Shown here one piece after another: positions 28,561-39,241 of a stretch of DNA of 64,000 nt (position 1 is its first letter; each line of letters opens with the position of its first letter). The position numbers and the translations under genes were made by a program. The notes under the pieces were generated by a model. The model worked only from the letters and a program-made list of their open reading frames with translations. It had not been told where the DNA came from and did no database searches. The DNA comes from Photobacterium ganghwense (lineage in GTDB: Bacteria > Pseudomonadota > Gammaproteobacteria > Enterobacterales > Vibrionaceae): contig NZ_PYMI01000001.1 of assembly GCF_003025595.1 (NCBI RefSeq), positions 1,054,001 through 1,118,000 of the forward strand, written 5' to 3'.

Positions 28561-28761
28561 TTATTCTGCTTCTTCGATCCAGTACATTTGCACGGCTTCC
28601 AGCACGCGTTCACTGCAGTGTTTCGGATCGTCGTCGAAGTCTTCCAGTTCCAGAATCCATTCCCGTAGATCGGTAAAACGGATTGTGGTCGGGTCAACAT
28701 CAGGGTGCAGCTCAGAAAGCTCAATCGCCAGTTCGCGAGAATCAATCCATTTCAAGCCCAT
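28561..28761 (-). CDS. iscX: IscX, Fe-S assembly accessory protein
   Basis: This 66-residue acidic protein starts at ATG 28761 behind AGGAG. MGLKWIDSRELAIELSELHPDVDP and the DLREWILELEDFDDDP segment are characteristic of IscX. It binds IscS and may act as iron donor or regulator. It is the last gene of the isc operon. Confidence 0.96.
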   Translation of the reverse strand: MGLKWIDSRELAIELSELHPDVDPTTIRFTDLREWILELEDFDDDPKHCSERVLEAVQMYWIEEAE

Positions 28762-28883
28762 ACGATACTCCTTACTCGTTTGCTCAGAGGGTACACCGTT
28801 GCCGGACAGCGGCACACGCCAAGGTTGGAATTGTTTTAGTGTAGCGGATCTGCCGGCGACAGGGCGCCGGCAGAGAGTCACAA

Positions 28884-29222
28884 TCAGTGGCCTTCAGACG
28901 CCAGATTGATCGTGTATTTCGGGATTTCAACCACCAGGTCTTCATCCGCCACGCGAGCCTGACAGCCCAGACGTGATTCCGGCTCCAGACCCCATGCTTT
29001 ATCCAGCATGTCGTCTTCCAGCTCGTCACTTTCTTCCAGCGAGTCAAAGCCTTCACGGATGATCACGTGGCAAGTTGTACATGCGCACGATTTCTCACAG
29101 GCATGCTCAATAGCAATCCCATTTTTCAACGCCACATCCAGGACTGTTTCACCGGTATTGGCTTCCAGCACCGCACCTTCCGGACACAGTTCATCATGGG
29201 GTAATACAACAATCTTAGGCAT
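28884..29222 (-). CDS. fdx: [2Fe-2S] ferredoxin of the ISC system
   Basis: The 112-residue adrenodoxin-type ferredoxin supplies electrons for cluster assembly on IscU. The cluster cysteines are visible as CEKSCACTTC and a later LGCQARV. The start is 2 bp after the hscA stop, implying coupled translation. Confidence 0.98.
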   Translation of the reverse strand: MPKIVVLPHDELCPEGAVLEANTGETVLDVALKNGIAIEHACEKSCACTTCHVIIREGFDSLEESDELEDDMLDKAWGLEPESRLGCQARVADEDLVVEIPKYTINLASEGH

Positions 29223-29224
29223 GC

Positions 29225-31078
29225 CTAAACCTCATCAATCGAATGACCAGCCAGTGCGCGACGAATAGACTGATCCATCCGACGAGACGCAAATTCCTGG
29301 CTTGCTTTATCTGTTTTCTTAATACCGGCTTCAATTGCACGCGGGTCTGTACCCTGACGCAGCTGAACCAGTTCCATCATGACGGCTTCCAGCTCTTCGC
29401 GCTCTTCTTTGCTCAGCAGGGTATCCCCGTCCTGAGCCAGCGCGGCAATCAGACCTTCCAGCACGCGATCTGCCTCAACTTGCTGCTCGGCAAGTGCACG
29501 GGCGTCTTTGTCTTCCTGTGCGTGAGCCATAGAATCGCGAATCATGGTCGCAATTTCATCGTCGGTCAGGCCGTAAGACGGCTTAACCTGGATAGACGAC
29601 TGTACGCCACTGCTTTTCTCCATCGCGGTCACAGACAGCAGGCCGTCTGCATCAACCTGGTAGGTCACGCGGATATGAGCAGCCCCGGCCGCCATGGCCG
29701 GAATGCCACGCAGTGTAAAGCGGGCCAGTGAACGGCAGTCATCCACCATTTCGCGCTCACCCTGCACCACATGTACGGACATCGCTGTCTGACCATCTTT
29801 AAAGGTGGTGAACTCCTGGGCACGAGCCACAGGGATTGTGGTGTTACGCGGAATAATTTTTTCAATCATGCCGCCCATAGTTTCGATACCCAATGACAGA
29901 GGGATCACATCCAGCAGCAGCATCTCAGAGTCCGGCTTGTTACCCACCAGGATATCAGCCTGAATCGCAGCACCGATCGCCACCACCTCATCCGGGTTGA
30001 TTGACGTCAGTGGTGTCTTACCGAAGAAACCACCAACCATCTCACGCACCAGTGGTACGCGGGTTGAGCCGCCAACCATGACGGTTTCGATCACTTCGTC
30101 AGTCGTTACATCCGCATCTTTCAGCGCACGACGACAGGACATCAGGGTTTTCTTCACCAGCGGCTGAATCAGTGTCTCAAACTGTGCGCGGGTTACCTTA
30201 CCCTGCCAGCCCAGCACATCCACTGCCACGCTGTCGCTGTCAGTCAGAGCTTCTTTCGTCTGTTGAGCGACATCTTGCAGTAGGCGCTGCTGCTGCGCAG
30301 ACAGCGCGGCGGTCACGCCCGCCTGCTCGGCGATCCAGTCCGCTAGCAGATGGTCGAAGTCATCGCCGCCCAGTGCCGAGTCGCCACCGGTTGCCAGCAC
30401 TTCAAACACCCCTTTGGACAGGCGAAGAATTGAGATATCGAACGTACCACCACCCAGGTCATAAACCGCAATCACGCCTTCCTGACCAGAGTCCAGGCCG
30501 TAGGCAATCGCAGCCGCCGTTGGCTCGTTCAGCAAACGCAGCACATTCAGGTTCGCCAGTTTAGCCGCATCTTTGGTACCGGCACGCTGCGCATCATCGA
30601 AATAAGCCGGCACAGTGATAACCACACCGGTCAGCTCACCACCCAGTGCAGCCTGAGCACGCTCGTTCAGATTTTTTAGAATTTCGGCAGAAACCTGTAC
30701 CGGGTTAACCTCGCCCGCACGGGTCACCAATTGCGGCAGACCATTGTCGGTCGCTTTAAACTGGTATGGCAACTGCGGATAACGCTGCTGGATATCCGCC
30801 AGCGAACGACCCATCATACGTTTCACTGAAATGATGCTATTGGCAGGGTCCTGCTGAGCAATGTCACGCGCCTGATGGCCGACAACAATGCCCGCTTCGC
30901 TATAGTGCACGGCCGAAGGCAAAGTCGATCGCCCCAGCTCATCTTTCAGGGTTTCGGTGGTGCCGCTGCGAACCGCAGCTACAAGTGAATTGGTGGTACC
31001 CAGATCAATGCCCACCGCCAGCTTATGTTGGTGCGGGGCAGCGCTTTGGCCGGGTTCAGCAATCTGTAACAGTGCCAT
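29225..31078 (-). CDS. hscA: Hsp70-type chaperone HscA
   Basis: Specialised DnaK homologue that helps release clusters from IscU. The 617-residue protein has the actin-fold ATPase ([35 protein letters not shown]) and the substrate-binding domain ([14 protein letters not shown]). It works with HscB, encoded directly upstream (38-bp gap). Confidence 0.98.
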   Translation of the reverse strand: MALLQIAEPGQSAAPHQHKLAVGIDLGTTNSLVAAVRSGTTETLKDELGRSTLPSAVHYSEAGIVVGHQARDIAQQDPANSIISVKRMMGRSLADIQQRYPQLPYQFKATDNGLPQLVTRAGEVNPVQVSAEILKNLNERAQAALGGELTGVVITVPAYFDDAQRAGTKDAAKLANLNVLRLLNEPTAAAIAYGLDSGQEGVIAVYDLGGGTFDISILRLSKGVFEVLATGGDSALGGDDFDHLLADWIAEQAGVTAALSAQQQRLLQDVAQQTKEALTDSDSVAVDVLGWQGKVTRAQFETLIQPLVKKTLMSCRRALKDADVTTDEVIETVMVGGSTRVPLVREMVGGFFGKTPLTSINPDEVVAIGAAIQADILVGNKPDSEMLLLDVIPLSLGIETMGGMIEKIIPRNTTIPVARAQEFTTFKDGQTAMSVHVVQGEREMVDDCRSLARFTLRGIPAMAAGAAHIRVTYQVDADGLLSVTAMEKSSGVQSSIQVKPSYGLTDDEIATMIRDSMAHAQEDKDARALAEQQVEADRVLEGLIAALAQDGDTLLSKEEREELEAVMMELVQLRQGTDPRAIEAGIKKTDKASQEFASRRMDQSIRRALAGHSIDEV

Positions 31079-31116
31079 GTTTGTTCCTGTGGAGTTAGTA
31101 CCGGGTTTGGAAAAGA

Positions 31117-31632
31117 TCAGTCAAGCAGGCTGTCTTCCAAACGCTCAACTTCATCACGCAGCTTAACAATAAACTTCAGCTTGCGCACGACGTCGGCTGC
31201 GGTTTCCCAGTTTTCATCTAGTAGTCGTTGCTCAAGATCAGCCATGTTCGCTTTATAAAGCGCGGTGACCTCTTGCTCGAAATCAAACAGTGCCGCTTCG
31301 GGATCACTGGCTTGCGGGATATCTTCCAGAGTTTCACGCAGTTCCATTTGCTGCATCAGGAAGACAGGATCCTGGAGGGTCTTCTGTTCGCCCCGGATCT
31401 CCACCCCTCGCTCTGCCAGCATGTACTCAGCGCGGGAGATCGGATTCTTCAGCGTCTGGAATGCATCGTTAATCTGAGCGGCTTTCTGCACAGCCATCAG
31501 ACGATCACGCTCTGAAGCCGTTGCGAAATTGTCAGGGTGAAAACGGCGCTGTAATTCCCGGAACTGATTTGCAAGAAGGCTACCGTCCAGCTCAAACTGA
31601 AAAGGTAGCCCGAAGAGTTCAAAATGATTCAT
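31117..31632 (-). CDS. hscB: J-domain co-chaperone HscB
   Basis: The 171-residue protein has an N-terminal J domain with the HPD motif in RRFHPDNFA (residues 36-38) and a C-terminal three-helix domain that binds IscU. It stimulates the HscA ATPase. It follows iscA with an 88-bp gap. Confidence 0.97.
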   Translation of the reverse strand: MNHFELFGLPFQFELDGSLLANQFRELQRRFHPDNFATASERDRLMAVQKAAQINDAFQTLKNPISRAEYMLAERGVEIRGEQKTLQDPVFLMQQMELRETLEDIPQASDPEAALFDFEQEVTALYKANMADLEQRLLDENWETAADVVRKLKFIVKLRDEVERLEDSLLD

Positions 31633-31720
31633 ATCACGTCAGTAACTGTAAAGCTGAATCCAGAAAAACAGAACCTGATAACCGCCGGAGGGCAGCAATC
31701 AGGCTCCGTTGACTCAGCGA

Positions 31721-32044
31721 TTAAACGTTGAAGCTTTCACCACAACCGCATTCGCTGGAAACGTTAGGGTTGTTAAACTTAAAGCCTTCATTTAATCCTT
31801 CTTTGGCAAAATCCAGCTCTGTCCCTTCGAGGTAAACCAAGCTTTTGGCATCAACGATAATTTTGACACCTTTTTCTTCGAAGACGTGATCGCCTTCGTC
31901 CAGCTGGTCGACAAACTCAAGGACGTAGGCCATTCCTGAACAGCCTGAAGTGCGTACACCCAGTCGCAGGCCGATGCCTTTTCCTCGGTTTTCTAGGAAG
32001 CTAGCGACGCGACTTGCTGCCGCTTCAGTAATTGTAATGGCCAT
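31721..32044 (-). CDS. iscA: Fe-S cluster assembly protein IscA
   Basis: The 107-residue A-type carrier has the three conserved cysteines: one in TSGCSGMAY and the CGCG near the C-terminus. It delivers iron or [4Fe-4S] clusters to target proteins. It lies 21 bp after iscU. Confidence 0.98.
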   Translation of the reverse strand: MAITITEAAASRVASFLENRGKGIGLRLGVRTSGCSGMAYVLEFVDQLDEGDHVFEEKGVKIIVDAKSLVYLEGTELDFAKEGLNEGFKFNNPNVSSECGCGESFNV

Positions 32045-32065
32045 ACAACAACCCTTAAAACGTTA

Positions 32066-32449
32066 TTATTGTTCGTGCTTTTTCTTGTAGTCGCTAACTG
32101 CGGCTTTGATTGCATCTTCCGCCAGGATCGAGCAGTGAACTTTAACCGGTGGCAGTTCCAGCTCTTCCGCAATCGCAGAGTTTTTGATTGCAGCAGCTTC
32201 GTCCAGGGTCTTACCTTTCACCCATTCAGTGATCAGTGAGCTTGACGCGATAGCTGAACCACAGCCGTAGGTTTTAAATTTCGCATCTTCGATGATGCCG
32301 TCTTCAGATACTTTGATCTGAAGTTTCATTACGTCGCCACAGGCTGGTGCACCCACCATGCCGCTACCAACGTTTTTGTCATTTTTGTCAAATGAGCCAA
32401 CGTTACGCGGGTTCTCGTAATGATCAATTACTTTTTCACTATATGCCAT
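32066..32449 (-). CDS. iscU: Fe-S scaffold protein IscU
   Basis: The 127-residue scaffold on which [2Fe-2S] clusters are built. The three ligand cysteines are in GAPACGDVMK, YGCGSAI and VHCSILAEDA. The HscA recognition motif LPPVK is present. It lies 33 bp after iscS. Confidence 0.98.
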   Translation of the reverse strand: MAYSEKVIDHYENPRNVGSFDKNDKNVGSGMVGAPACGDVMKLQIKVSEDGIIEDAKFKTYGCGSAIASSSLITEWVKGKTLDEAAAIKNSAIAEELELPPVKVHCSILAEDAIKAAVSDYKKKHEQ

Positions 32450-32482
32450 GACAGTTTCCTCAAATACGTGATGACCGCTATA

Positions 32483-33697
32483 TCAGTGGTGTGCCCACTC
32501 AACCGTGTTCAGGTCAATACCTTCTTTGTACATATCCCACAGCGGAGACATTTCACGTAGTTTCTCTACCGCGCCGCGGATTTGCGAAACTGCGTAGTCT
32601 ACTTCTTCTTCAGTCGTGAAGCGACCGAAAGAGAAGCGAATTGAGCTGTGTGCCAGTTCATCGTCCAGGCCCAGCGCACGCAGTACGTAAGAAGGCTCAA
32701 GACTTGCCGATGTACAGGCAGAACCAGAAGAAACAGCCAGATCTTTCAGCGCCATCAGCAGAGATTCACCCTCAACGTACGCGAAGCTGATGTTCAGGTT
32801 GTTTGGCAGGCGTTGTTCCAGATCACCATTGATGGTCATCGCTTCCATACCTTCCAGACCTGCCAGCAGACGGTTACGCAGAACCAGAGCGTGCTGGTAA
32901 TCTTGCTCCATCTCTTCTTTAGCAATTCGGAATGCTTCACCCATACCGACAATCTGGTGAGTTGCCAGCGTACCGGAACGGAAACCACGCTCGTGGCCGC
33001 CACCGTGCATTTGCGCTTCCAGACGGATACGAGGCTTACGGCGAACGTACAGTGCGCCAATACCTTTCGGACCGTAGATTTTGTGCGCAGACAGCGAGAT
33101 CAGGTCAACTTTCATTTCCTGAACATCGATAGGCAGCTTACCCGCAGACTGAGCAGCATCCACGTGGAAAACCACTTTTTGCTCACGGCAGATTTCGCCA
33201 ATAGCAGCGATGTCCTGAATAACACCGATTTCGTTGTTCACGTGCATGATAGAAACCAGCACCGTGTCTTCACGGATAGCGTCACGCAGTTTAGCCAGGT
33301 CAATCAGACCGTTAGACTCAGGCTCCAGGTACGTCACTTCGAAGCCTTCACGCTCCAGCTGACGGCATGGGTCAAGAACCGCTTTGTGTTCTGTTTTACA
33401 GGTGATAACGTGCTTGCCTTTCTTGTCATAGAAGTGGGCAGCACCTTTAATGGCCAGGTTGTCTGACTCAGTCGCACCTGATGTAAATACGATTTCGCGC
33501 GGGTCTGCATTCAGCAGATCAGCAACTTGCTCACGAGCAGTATCAACCGCTTCTTCAGCCTGCCAACCAAAGCGGTGAGAACGAGAAGCCGGGTTACCGA
33601 AGTTTCCATCCATCGTCAGGCATTGCATCATCTTCTCTGCAACGCGAGGGTCGACCGGGCAAGTAGCGGAATAGTCAAAATATATTGGCAGTTTCAT
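32483..33697 (-). CDS. iscS: Cysteine desulfurase IscS
   Basis: PLP enzyme that takes sulfur from cysteine for Fe-S clusters and tRNA thiolation. The 404-residue protein starts at ATG 33697 behind GGAGATGAAG; the in-frame Met codons just upstream lie within the ribosome-binding region. The PLP lysine is in [12 protein letters not shown] and the active cysteine in [10 protein letters not shown]. The usual family length supports this start. It follows iscR by 32 bp. Confidence 0.98.
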   Translation of the reverse strand: MKLPIYFDYSATCPVDPRVAEKMMQCLTMDGNFGNPASRSHRFGWQAEEAVDTAREQVADLLNADPREIVFTSGATESDNLAIKGAAHFYDKKGKHVITCKTEHKAVLDPCRQLEREGFEVTYLEPESNGLIDLAKLRDAIREDTVLVSIMHVNNEIGVIQDIAAIGEICREQKVVFHVDAAQSAGKLPIDVQEMKVDLISLSAHKIYGPKGIGALYVRRKPRIRLEAQMHGGGHERGFRSGTLATHQIVGMGEAFRIAKEEMEQDYQHALVLRNRLLAGLEGMEAMTINGDLEQRLPNNLNISFAYVEGESLLMALKDLAVSSGSACTSASLEPSYVLRALGLDDELAHSSIRFSFGRFTTEEEVDYAVSQIRGAVEKLREMSPLWDMYKEGIDLNTVEWAHH

Positions 33698-33729
33698 CTT
33701 CATCTCCGAAAACACGGACGTCTAGTTCT

Positions 33730-34236
33730 CTAGGAGCGAACATCGACACCGATAGCGGTGCTGTCGTGTGTATTTTTGTGTCCAAATGACGATTTCTTCA
33801 GGATTTGATCCTGTCGATCAGAGATCTCCTGTACGTCATTATCTTGCATCAACTCACCAAGAGTGATGTTGTTCAAAAAGCCGCTGATACGGGCGCTTAA
33901 ATCATGCCACAGCGTATGGGTCAGGCAGCGTACTCCGCCCTGACAATCACCCTTACCCTGGCATTTCGTCGCGTCGACTGATTCATCGACTGCGGCAATC
34001 ACCATACCAACAGCAATATTATTGGCATCTTCGCCTAGGCGGTAACCACCACCCGGACCACGCACGCTGGCAACCAGACCAGCCTTGCGCAGGCGTGAAA
34101 ACAGTTGTTCCAGATAGGATAGTGAAATCCCCTGACGTTCAGAAATATCCGCCAGTGGAACAGGACCATCCTGAGAATGCAGAGCCACATCCAGCATGGC
34201 TGTGACTGCGTATCTTCCTTTTGATGTCAATCTCAT
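33730..34236 (-). CDS. iscR: Fe-S-responsive regulator IscR
   Basis: Rrf2-type repressor and sensor of cluster status. The 168-residue protein has a winged helix ([13 protein letters not shown]...[14 protein letters not shown]) and the cluster-binding C-x5-C-x5-C in [13 protein letters not shown]. It heads the isc operon and probably represses it through the two type-1-like sites at 34278-34327. Confidence 0.98.
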   Translation of the reverse strand: MRLTSKGRYAVTAMLDVALHSQDGPVPLADISERQGISLSYLEQLFSRLRKAGLVASVRGPGGGYRLGEDANNIAVGMVIAAVDESVDATKCQGKGDCQGGVRCLTHTLWHDLSARISGFLNNITLGELMQDNDVQEISDRQDQILKKSSFGHKNTHDSTAIGVDVRS

Positions 34237-34277
34237 AACACACCGCTACCCACGTTTGTTCATGGGAGGAGTGTCGC

Positions 34278-34327
34278 ATACCCGAGTAAAATGGTCAAGT
34301 ATATACCTGAGCAATTTACTCAGACAT
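34278..34327 (-). promoter_or_regulatory. Tandem IscR type-1-like sites upstream of iscR
   Basis: The 25-bp block 34278-34302 (ATACCCGAG...CAAGTAT) agrees with the type-1 IscR consensus at nearly every position. A second, weaker match (34303-34327, ATACCTGAG...CAGACAT) follows immediately. E. coli iscR has a similar tandem arrangement over its promoter. Confidence 0.75.
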
Positions 34328-34357
34328 TTAACCATTCAGTTTGTATGCCTACTAGCA

Positions 34358-35080
34358 TTACTTAAAAAGAGATTTTTCTATGGAAGACAGAATTCCACGC
34401 AGGATATTCAGCTCCTGCGCTTCAGGCCTCGCACGGGAAAACAATCGGCGCATTTTAGTCATGACCATGCTTGGTTTATCCGGAGCAATAAACGCGGTTC
34501 GCGTCGCGACTTGCTCCAGATGCTGGTAGAACTGTTCGAGTTCTTTCATTCGAGGATAATCATCATCCTCTGGCTGACCGGCATATTGCTGGCTGTCGAG
34601 ATGTGCCATCCGGATTTCATAGCTGATGGTCTGAACCGCCATCGCCAAGTTCAGGGAACTGTATTCCGGATTGGCAGGAATGTAGACATGGAAGTGGCAG
34701 CGTTGCAGCTCTTCGTTGGTCAGGCCCGTACGCTCTCGACCAAACAAAATCGCCACCGAATGGTTGGCGGCTTCTTTAACGGTGCGGATACCGCACTGAC
34801 GCGGATCCAGCTGAGGCCACTCCAAGGTGCGCGAACGGGCACTGGAACCGACTACCAGACCGCAGTCGGCAATGGCTTCATCCAAGGTTGCCACAATCCG
34901 GACATTCTCAACGATATCAGACGCCCCGGCAGCCAGTGCGTACGTAGTTTCGTCAATCTCACAGGCAGGGTCGACCAGCACCAGATTGGTCAGTCCCATC
35001 ACTTTCATTGCTCGGGCAGCCGAACCAATATTGCCCGGATGTGATGTACCAACAAGAACCACACTGACTTTTTCTAACAT
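34358..35080 (-). CDS. trmJ: tRNA 2'-O-methyltransferase TrmJ
   Basis: SPOUT-class enzyme that methylates position 32 of several tRNAs. The 240-residue protein has the knot motifs [37 protein letters not shown] and [17 protein letters not shown]. It is transcribed towards iscR and lies divergent from suhB, the order of E. coli and Vibrio. Confidence 0.97.
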   Translation of the reverse strand: MLEKVSVVLVGTSHPGNIGSAARAMKVMGLTNLVLVDPACEIDETTYALAAGASDIVENVRIVATLDEAIADCGLVVGSSARSRTLEWPQLDPRQCGIRTVKEAANHSVAILFGRERTGLTNEELQRCHFHVYIPANPEYSSLNLAMAVQTISYEIRMAHLDSQQYAGQPEDDDYPRMKELEQFYQHLEQVATRTAFIAPDKPSMVMTKMRRLFSRARPEAQELNILRGILSSIEKSLFK

Positions 35081-35322
35081 GGGGGTGTAACTTCCGACTC
35101 GCTTATAGTGAACCGACAGATTCTAACACAGAGTTTTTAAAATAGGTGAAAACCTGTAAAAACAAGGTTGCACTCTGCGGTTGCGTGAATTAAACGAATA
35201 AAAACGCATCACTTTTCCTGACGTAACCGTTAGCGTGCAAAAAATAACCACTTCCCTTTTGCTCAAGCTCTGATATACTCGCCGCCGCTTTTTAGTTCTT
35301 TAACATCCGTTGGGAAGATCCT

Positions 35323-36123
35323 ATGCATCCGATGCTAAACATCGCCATTCGCGCTGTGCGAAAGGCTGGTGACCATGTCATTAAATCACTAGAAAAACCG
35401 CAGACTATTGAAGTCGCAAATAAAGGTACTGATGTTGTTACCAATATCGATCATGAAGCAGAAGCTATCATTATCGACACTATTCGTAAGTCTTATCCTG
35501 ATCACTGCATCGTAGGTGCTGAAACTGGCAATTATGACGGTAAAGACAAAGAATGTCAGTGGATCATTGACCCAGTGGATGGCACCAAAAACTTCGTTCG
35601 CGGTTACCCGCACTTCGCTATCTCTGTAGCCCTGCGTATGCGTGGCCGTACAGAAGTTGCCGCCGTTTACGACCCATCTCGCAACGAACTGTTCACAGCA
35701 ACCCGTGGTTCTGGTGCTCAGCTGAACAGCCAGCGTATCCGTGCTTCTCAACCACGTGACCTGACTGGTACGACACTGGCAACTGGCCTGCCTTACGCAG
35801 CAAAACAACATGCTGAAAGCTACATGAAAATCCAGAGCGCTCTGTTTGTTGAGTGTGATGACATGCGTCAGAGCGGTTCTACTGCACTAGACCTGTGTTA
35901 CCTGGCAGCTGGCCGCGTTGACGGTGTCTTCAAGCTGGGTCAGAAACCTTGGGAAATCGCAGCCGGTGAACTGATTGCTCGTGAGTCTGGTGCTATCTGT
36001 GCAGACTTTACTGGTAACACTAACTACATGAGTACTGGCAACCTGGTTGCTGGTAACGCACGTGTTGTTAAGCCTCTGCTGAGCAAAATCCGTGAACACG
36101 GCAGCGACGCGCTGAAAAAATAA
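35323..36123 (+). CDS. suhB: Inositol monophosphatase / Nus factor SuhB
   Basis: The 266-residue protein hydrolyses myo-inositol phosphate in vitro and serves as an rRNA antitermination cofactor. Metal-binding motifs are VGAETGN, DPVDGTKNFVRG and a variant of the WD motif (KPWEIAAGELIARESG). Start MHPMLNIAIRAVRKAG is canonical. Codon use is strongly biased to C/T-ending optimal codons, suggesting high expression. Confidence 0.97.
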   Translation: MHPMLNIAIRAVRKAGDHVIKSLEKPQTIEVANKGTDVVTNIDHEAEAIIIDTIRKSYPDHCIVGAETGNYDGKDKECQWIIDPVDGTKNFVRGYPHFAISVALRMRGRTEVAAVYDPSRNELFTATRGSGAQLNSQRIRASQPRDLTGTTLATGLPYAAKQHAESYMKIQSALFVECDDMRQSGSTALDLCYLAAGRVDGVFKLGQKPWEIAAGELIARESGAICADFTGNTNYMSTGNLVAGNARVVKPLLSKIREHGSDALKK

Positions 36124-36448
36124 TGCCAGAGTCGCTCATTGACTGAGTGCCTGTTTCGAAACGCCCCGGCAAATGCCGGGGCGTTTTTTTTGCTTAACCA
36201 CGGTTCGTCTTGCCGTGCTTCAGAGCCCTCATGGCTCTCGTGCCTGATCCTATTTCTCTTCTTTTATTACTTCTTCTATTGCTACTTTCTTCCGCCGTCC
36301 GATGCCTCTTCTTGATTGGCCCTGATTTCCCCCTCCATACCCATCGTTCGCACTCCTGCTCAGGCGGCCTGCCTATTTTTGACTTATTCTAAAATATCCG
36401 TCATTTCCACCCGGCCTACCTGACAGCCGGAACGAGAAGGAGTCACGC
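36124..36448. other. Region between suhB and the MscS-family gene
   Basis: It holds the suhB terminator (36161-36191), then a pyrimidine-rich stretch. The AGGAG box before 36449 is the only clear element of the next gene. Confidence 0.6.
36161..36191 (+). terminator. suhB terminator
   Basis: ACGCCCCGGC and its complement form a 10-bp stem around a four-base loop, followed by a T8-9 run. It is a canonical intrinsic terminator. Confidence 0.95.
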
Positions 36449-39064
36449 ATGCGCACTGACCAGACTGGATGGCTCTCGTTCCTTCGAGGCTCAGGGGGGC
36501 TTGCGGTACTCACTCATTTCTTATGGCTACTGTTGCTGCTTGGGTCAGTGCTCACGTATGGCGCAGACTTCAGTCAGCAGGAGCCATATATCTCCTGGGA
36601 GAAAACCGCGAAAAAAGCCGAGCAATTGTTGTTCGATAAAAACACCACCAATGGTCAGTTCGAAGCTATCCGACAACAGCTGGCGGAGCAACGAGATCAA
36701 GCCTATAAAATTGCGAACTATAAAGATGTTGAAGTCCGGACATTAGAAGCCCAGCTTGATGCTTTGGGGCCGCCTCCGGCCGAGGGAGAAAGCGAGGCTG
36801 AAGTGACCGCCAAGCGGCGTGCAAACCTCGAACAATCGCTGGCCATCGCCAGCGGCCCCAGCTTTTATTCCGAAGGGGCTTACGAGCGGGCCAATTTGCT
36901 GATCAGCGAAATTGACTCCAGGATCCGGAAAAACACCACTCAGGAATGGCTCAATAAAAGCCCGTCACCTTTAGTGCCGTCCCACTGGGAAACGGCGGTC
37001 ACGGAATGGCATACCTTTACGGATAAAGTCAGCCAGGAATTTCAGGTTTACCTGAGTGACGAAGAACGAAAGCACAAGCTGCTGGCAGCGCTACCCTTAT
37101 CTATTGCCCTAATCGTACTGGCTGTTTTACTGATTGCGATCATCCAGCCGCGGATAATTGAAAAGTCAGAGATCGCGATCCGTAAAATCAGGAAAAAGAG
37201 CCTCGCCTTTCTGGTCAGCCTGATGGCTGCATGTCTGCATTTACTGTTTCCAATTCTGAGTTTCCTCGCCATTTACACCGCCTTTCTGGTCTCAGGTCTG
37301 CGGCTGACATCGGTGAACACAGTTATTGCGGCGATGCCTTTCATGGCGCTGTTTCTGGTGATCAGTTACTGGCTGGGATTCCTGATATTCCGGCCGCGAA
37401 CACCAGATCAGCGCATCATCAGCATCACAGATTCCGTGGCCCGCCGCGGCTTACGTACCTGTGTACTGCTCGGGCTGTTCATCTGTCTGATTTCTCTGAT
37501 AGATGCGTTACAGCTCGACTATACCTTTAGCCCGGCCTCAACCGCCGTCTTTACCCTCCCGGTTATCGTATTCGGAAGCTTGCTGATGTGGCGACTGGCT
37601 CTGATCCTCAGCAAAGCCGTTGAACAGGACCAGTCGACCGAAGGTGAACATACCGATACGGTCAGCAGCGGCGTCCTGAAAGCCCTTATTGTGTTGATGA
37701 AAGCCTCCAGTATTCTGAGTGTGCTTTTCGTTTCAATTGGTTACGATAACTTAGCCAGACAGGCCATTATCCCGATGGTGGTGTCGATTGGTCTCATCGC
37801 GTTTGCTATGGTGGTTTACTACGGGATACTGGGCCTGATGGCGCGCTTTGGCGATCAGGATGATGATCAGAGTGATGTGCCGGGCGACAGCCAGCATGGC
37901 CTGATCCCCTTCTTTCTGATAGCGCTCATCACCCTGATTGTGGCGCCGCTACTGGCGATGACCTGGGGCGCAAGGCTGACAGATATTGCTGAAATATGGC
38001 GCCTGCTCTCAGAAGGTATTGAGCTGGGCGATGCCCGAATCTCTCTCAATGTTATCCTGACCCTGTTTACCGTGCTGTTTGTCGGTGTTGTTGCCACCCG
38101 CTGGCTGCAGTATGTACTGCGTCATTCGGTGCTGCCCAAAACCAAAACCGATGCAGGTGCCCGTACCGCGCTGATCACCGGCGTCGGCTACGTCGGCTAC
38201 ACTCTGTCGGCACTGATCGCGGTTTCAGCTGCCGGGCTTAACTTGTCGAGCCTGGCGGTAGTTGCCGGTGCGCTGTCAGTCGGGATAGGTTTCGGCCTGC
38301 AAACGGTCGTCTCCAATTTTGTATCCGGGATCATTCTGCTGATTGAGCGCCCGATAAAAGAAGGCGACTGGATTGAAGTGTCCGGTTACTCCGGCTTTGT
38401 GAAAAAAATCGCGGTACGCTCCACCCGGATAGAAACGTTTGACCTGCATGATGTGGTGATTCCCAATTCAGATCTGATCGCCGGCATTGTGAAGAACATG
38501 ACGCTGCGCAGCAGTCATGGCCGGCTAGTGGTTAAAATTGGTGTTGCCTATGGCAGTGATTTGAAGGTGGTGAAATCGGTGCTGATTGATGCCGCCAAAC
38601 AACACGACATGGTGCTGAGTTACCCCGCCGCTCCGGTGGTGATATTCAGTGAAATGGGCGACAGCGCATTGCTGTTTGAACTGCGCTGCTTTATCCGGGA
38701 CATCCGCCAGGTCTTTGTGGTCAAATCGGATCTGCTGTTTGAGATCTACCAACAGCTCACCGATCACGGCGTGTCCATTCCTTTCCCGCAGCGGGATATC
38801 CATATTAAGAATCTGTCCGACTTGGTGCCACCTCAAACCAGCCGTGAGCACAAAGACAATGAGAAAACAGGCGATGTAGAAGACGGTGAAAATACAAGCG
38901 GTAAAAAGACAGACGGTGAGAAGACTGGCAATAAAAAAACTGACCCGATAAAAACTGCTGCCACCAAACCTGAGCGCAATGCGGATAACGCCAATCCGCA
39001 GGATACTGACATGGGTCATGCGACTGGCAATGCCGCCAGCGATAACGAAAGCGATGCGCCCTGA
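36449..39064 (+). CDS. Large MscS-family mechanosensitive channel (DUF3772-like)
   Basis: The 871-residue protein has an N-terminal signal/TM segment (to about residue 31), a periplasmic coiled-coil-like domain (about 35-210), around ten predicted membrane helices (about 215-620), and the MscS pore and beta domain (VAGALSVGIGFGLQTVVSNFVSGIILL, then IERPIKEGDWIEVSGYSGFVKKI and VVIPNSDLI). The pore helix carries the Gly/Ala pattern of MscS. The last 75 residues are a hydrophilic Lys/Asp/Thr-rich tail with degenerate repeats. It opens under membrane tension on osmotic downshock by family knowledge. It lies between suhB and secF without an operon partner. Confidence 0.88.
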   Translation: MRTDQTGWLSFLRGSGGLAVLTHFLWLLLLLGSVLTYGADFSQQEPYISWEKTAKKAEQLLFDKNTTNGQFEAIRQQLAEQRDQAYKIANYKDVEVRTLEAQLDALGPPPAEGESEAEVTAKRRANLEQSLAIASGPSFYSEGAYERANLLISEIDSRIRKNTTQEWLNKSPSPLVPSHWETAVTEWHTFTDKVSQEFQVYLSDEERKHKLLAALPLSIALIVLAVLLIAIIQPRIIEKSEIAIRKIRKKSLAFLVSLMAACLHLLFPILSFLAIYTAFLVSGLRLTSVNTVIAAMPFMALFLVISYWLGFLIFRPRTPDQRIISITDSVARRGLRTCVLLGLFICLISLIDALQLDYTFSPASTAVFTLPVIVFGSLLMWRLALILSKAVEQDQSTEGEHTDTVSSGVLKALIVLMKASSILSVLFVSIGYDNLARQAIIPMVVSIGLIAFAMVVYYGILGLMARFGDQDDDQSDVPGDSQHGLIPFFLIALITLIVAPLLAMTWGARLTDIAEIWRLLSEGIELGDARISLNVILTLFTVLFVGVVATRWLQYVLRHSVLPKTKTDAGARTALITGVGYVGYTLSALIAVSAAGLNLSSLAVVAGALSVGIGFGLQTVVSNFVSGIILLIERPIKEGDWIEVSGYSGFVKKIAVRSTRIETFDLHDVVIPNSDLIAGIVKNMTLRSSHGRLVVKIGVAYGSDLKVVKSVLIDAAKQHDMVLSYPAAPVVIFSEMGDSALLFELRCFIRDIRQVFVVKSDLLFEIYQQLTDHGVSIPFPQRDIHIKNLSDLVPPQTSREHKDNEKTGDVEDGENTSGKKTDGEKTGNKKTDPIKTAATKPERNADNANPQDTDMGHATGNAASDNESDAP

Positions 39065-39181
39065 CGGTCATGGCTAATTAGCGTGCGATCTGCCCCCCTA
39101 TCACTGCTGCCTTAGCGTGATCCTCAACAAATAAAACGCACTAAAAAGCGAAAGCAATCAATCGTTTCCAACAGAGATAAA

Positions 39182-39206
39182 AAAATCCGGGCCAGGCCCG
39201 GATTTT
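39182..39206. terminator. Bidirectional terminator between the MscS gene and secF
   Basis: AAAATCCGGGCC and its complement meet around a single base; A7 and T4 runs flank the stem. It can end both the rightward channel gene and the leftward sec operon. Confidence 0.85.
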
Positions 39207-39241
39207 CCATTCAGAACAACGTGTGTTTTCGCTGCCGTGCC

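Noticed and set aside
32648..33466. Open frame opposite iscS (272 codons)
   Set aside because: Antisense shadow of the conserved iscS reading frame, with no independent support.
36210..36392. Small rightward frame of 60 codons before the MscS-family gene
   Set aside because: Leu/Ser-rich product from a pyrimidine-rich stretch, no family resemblance.
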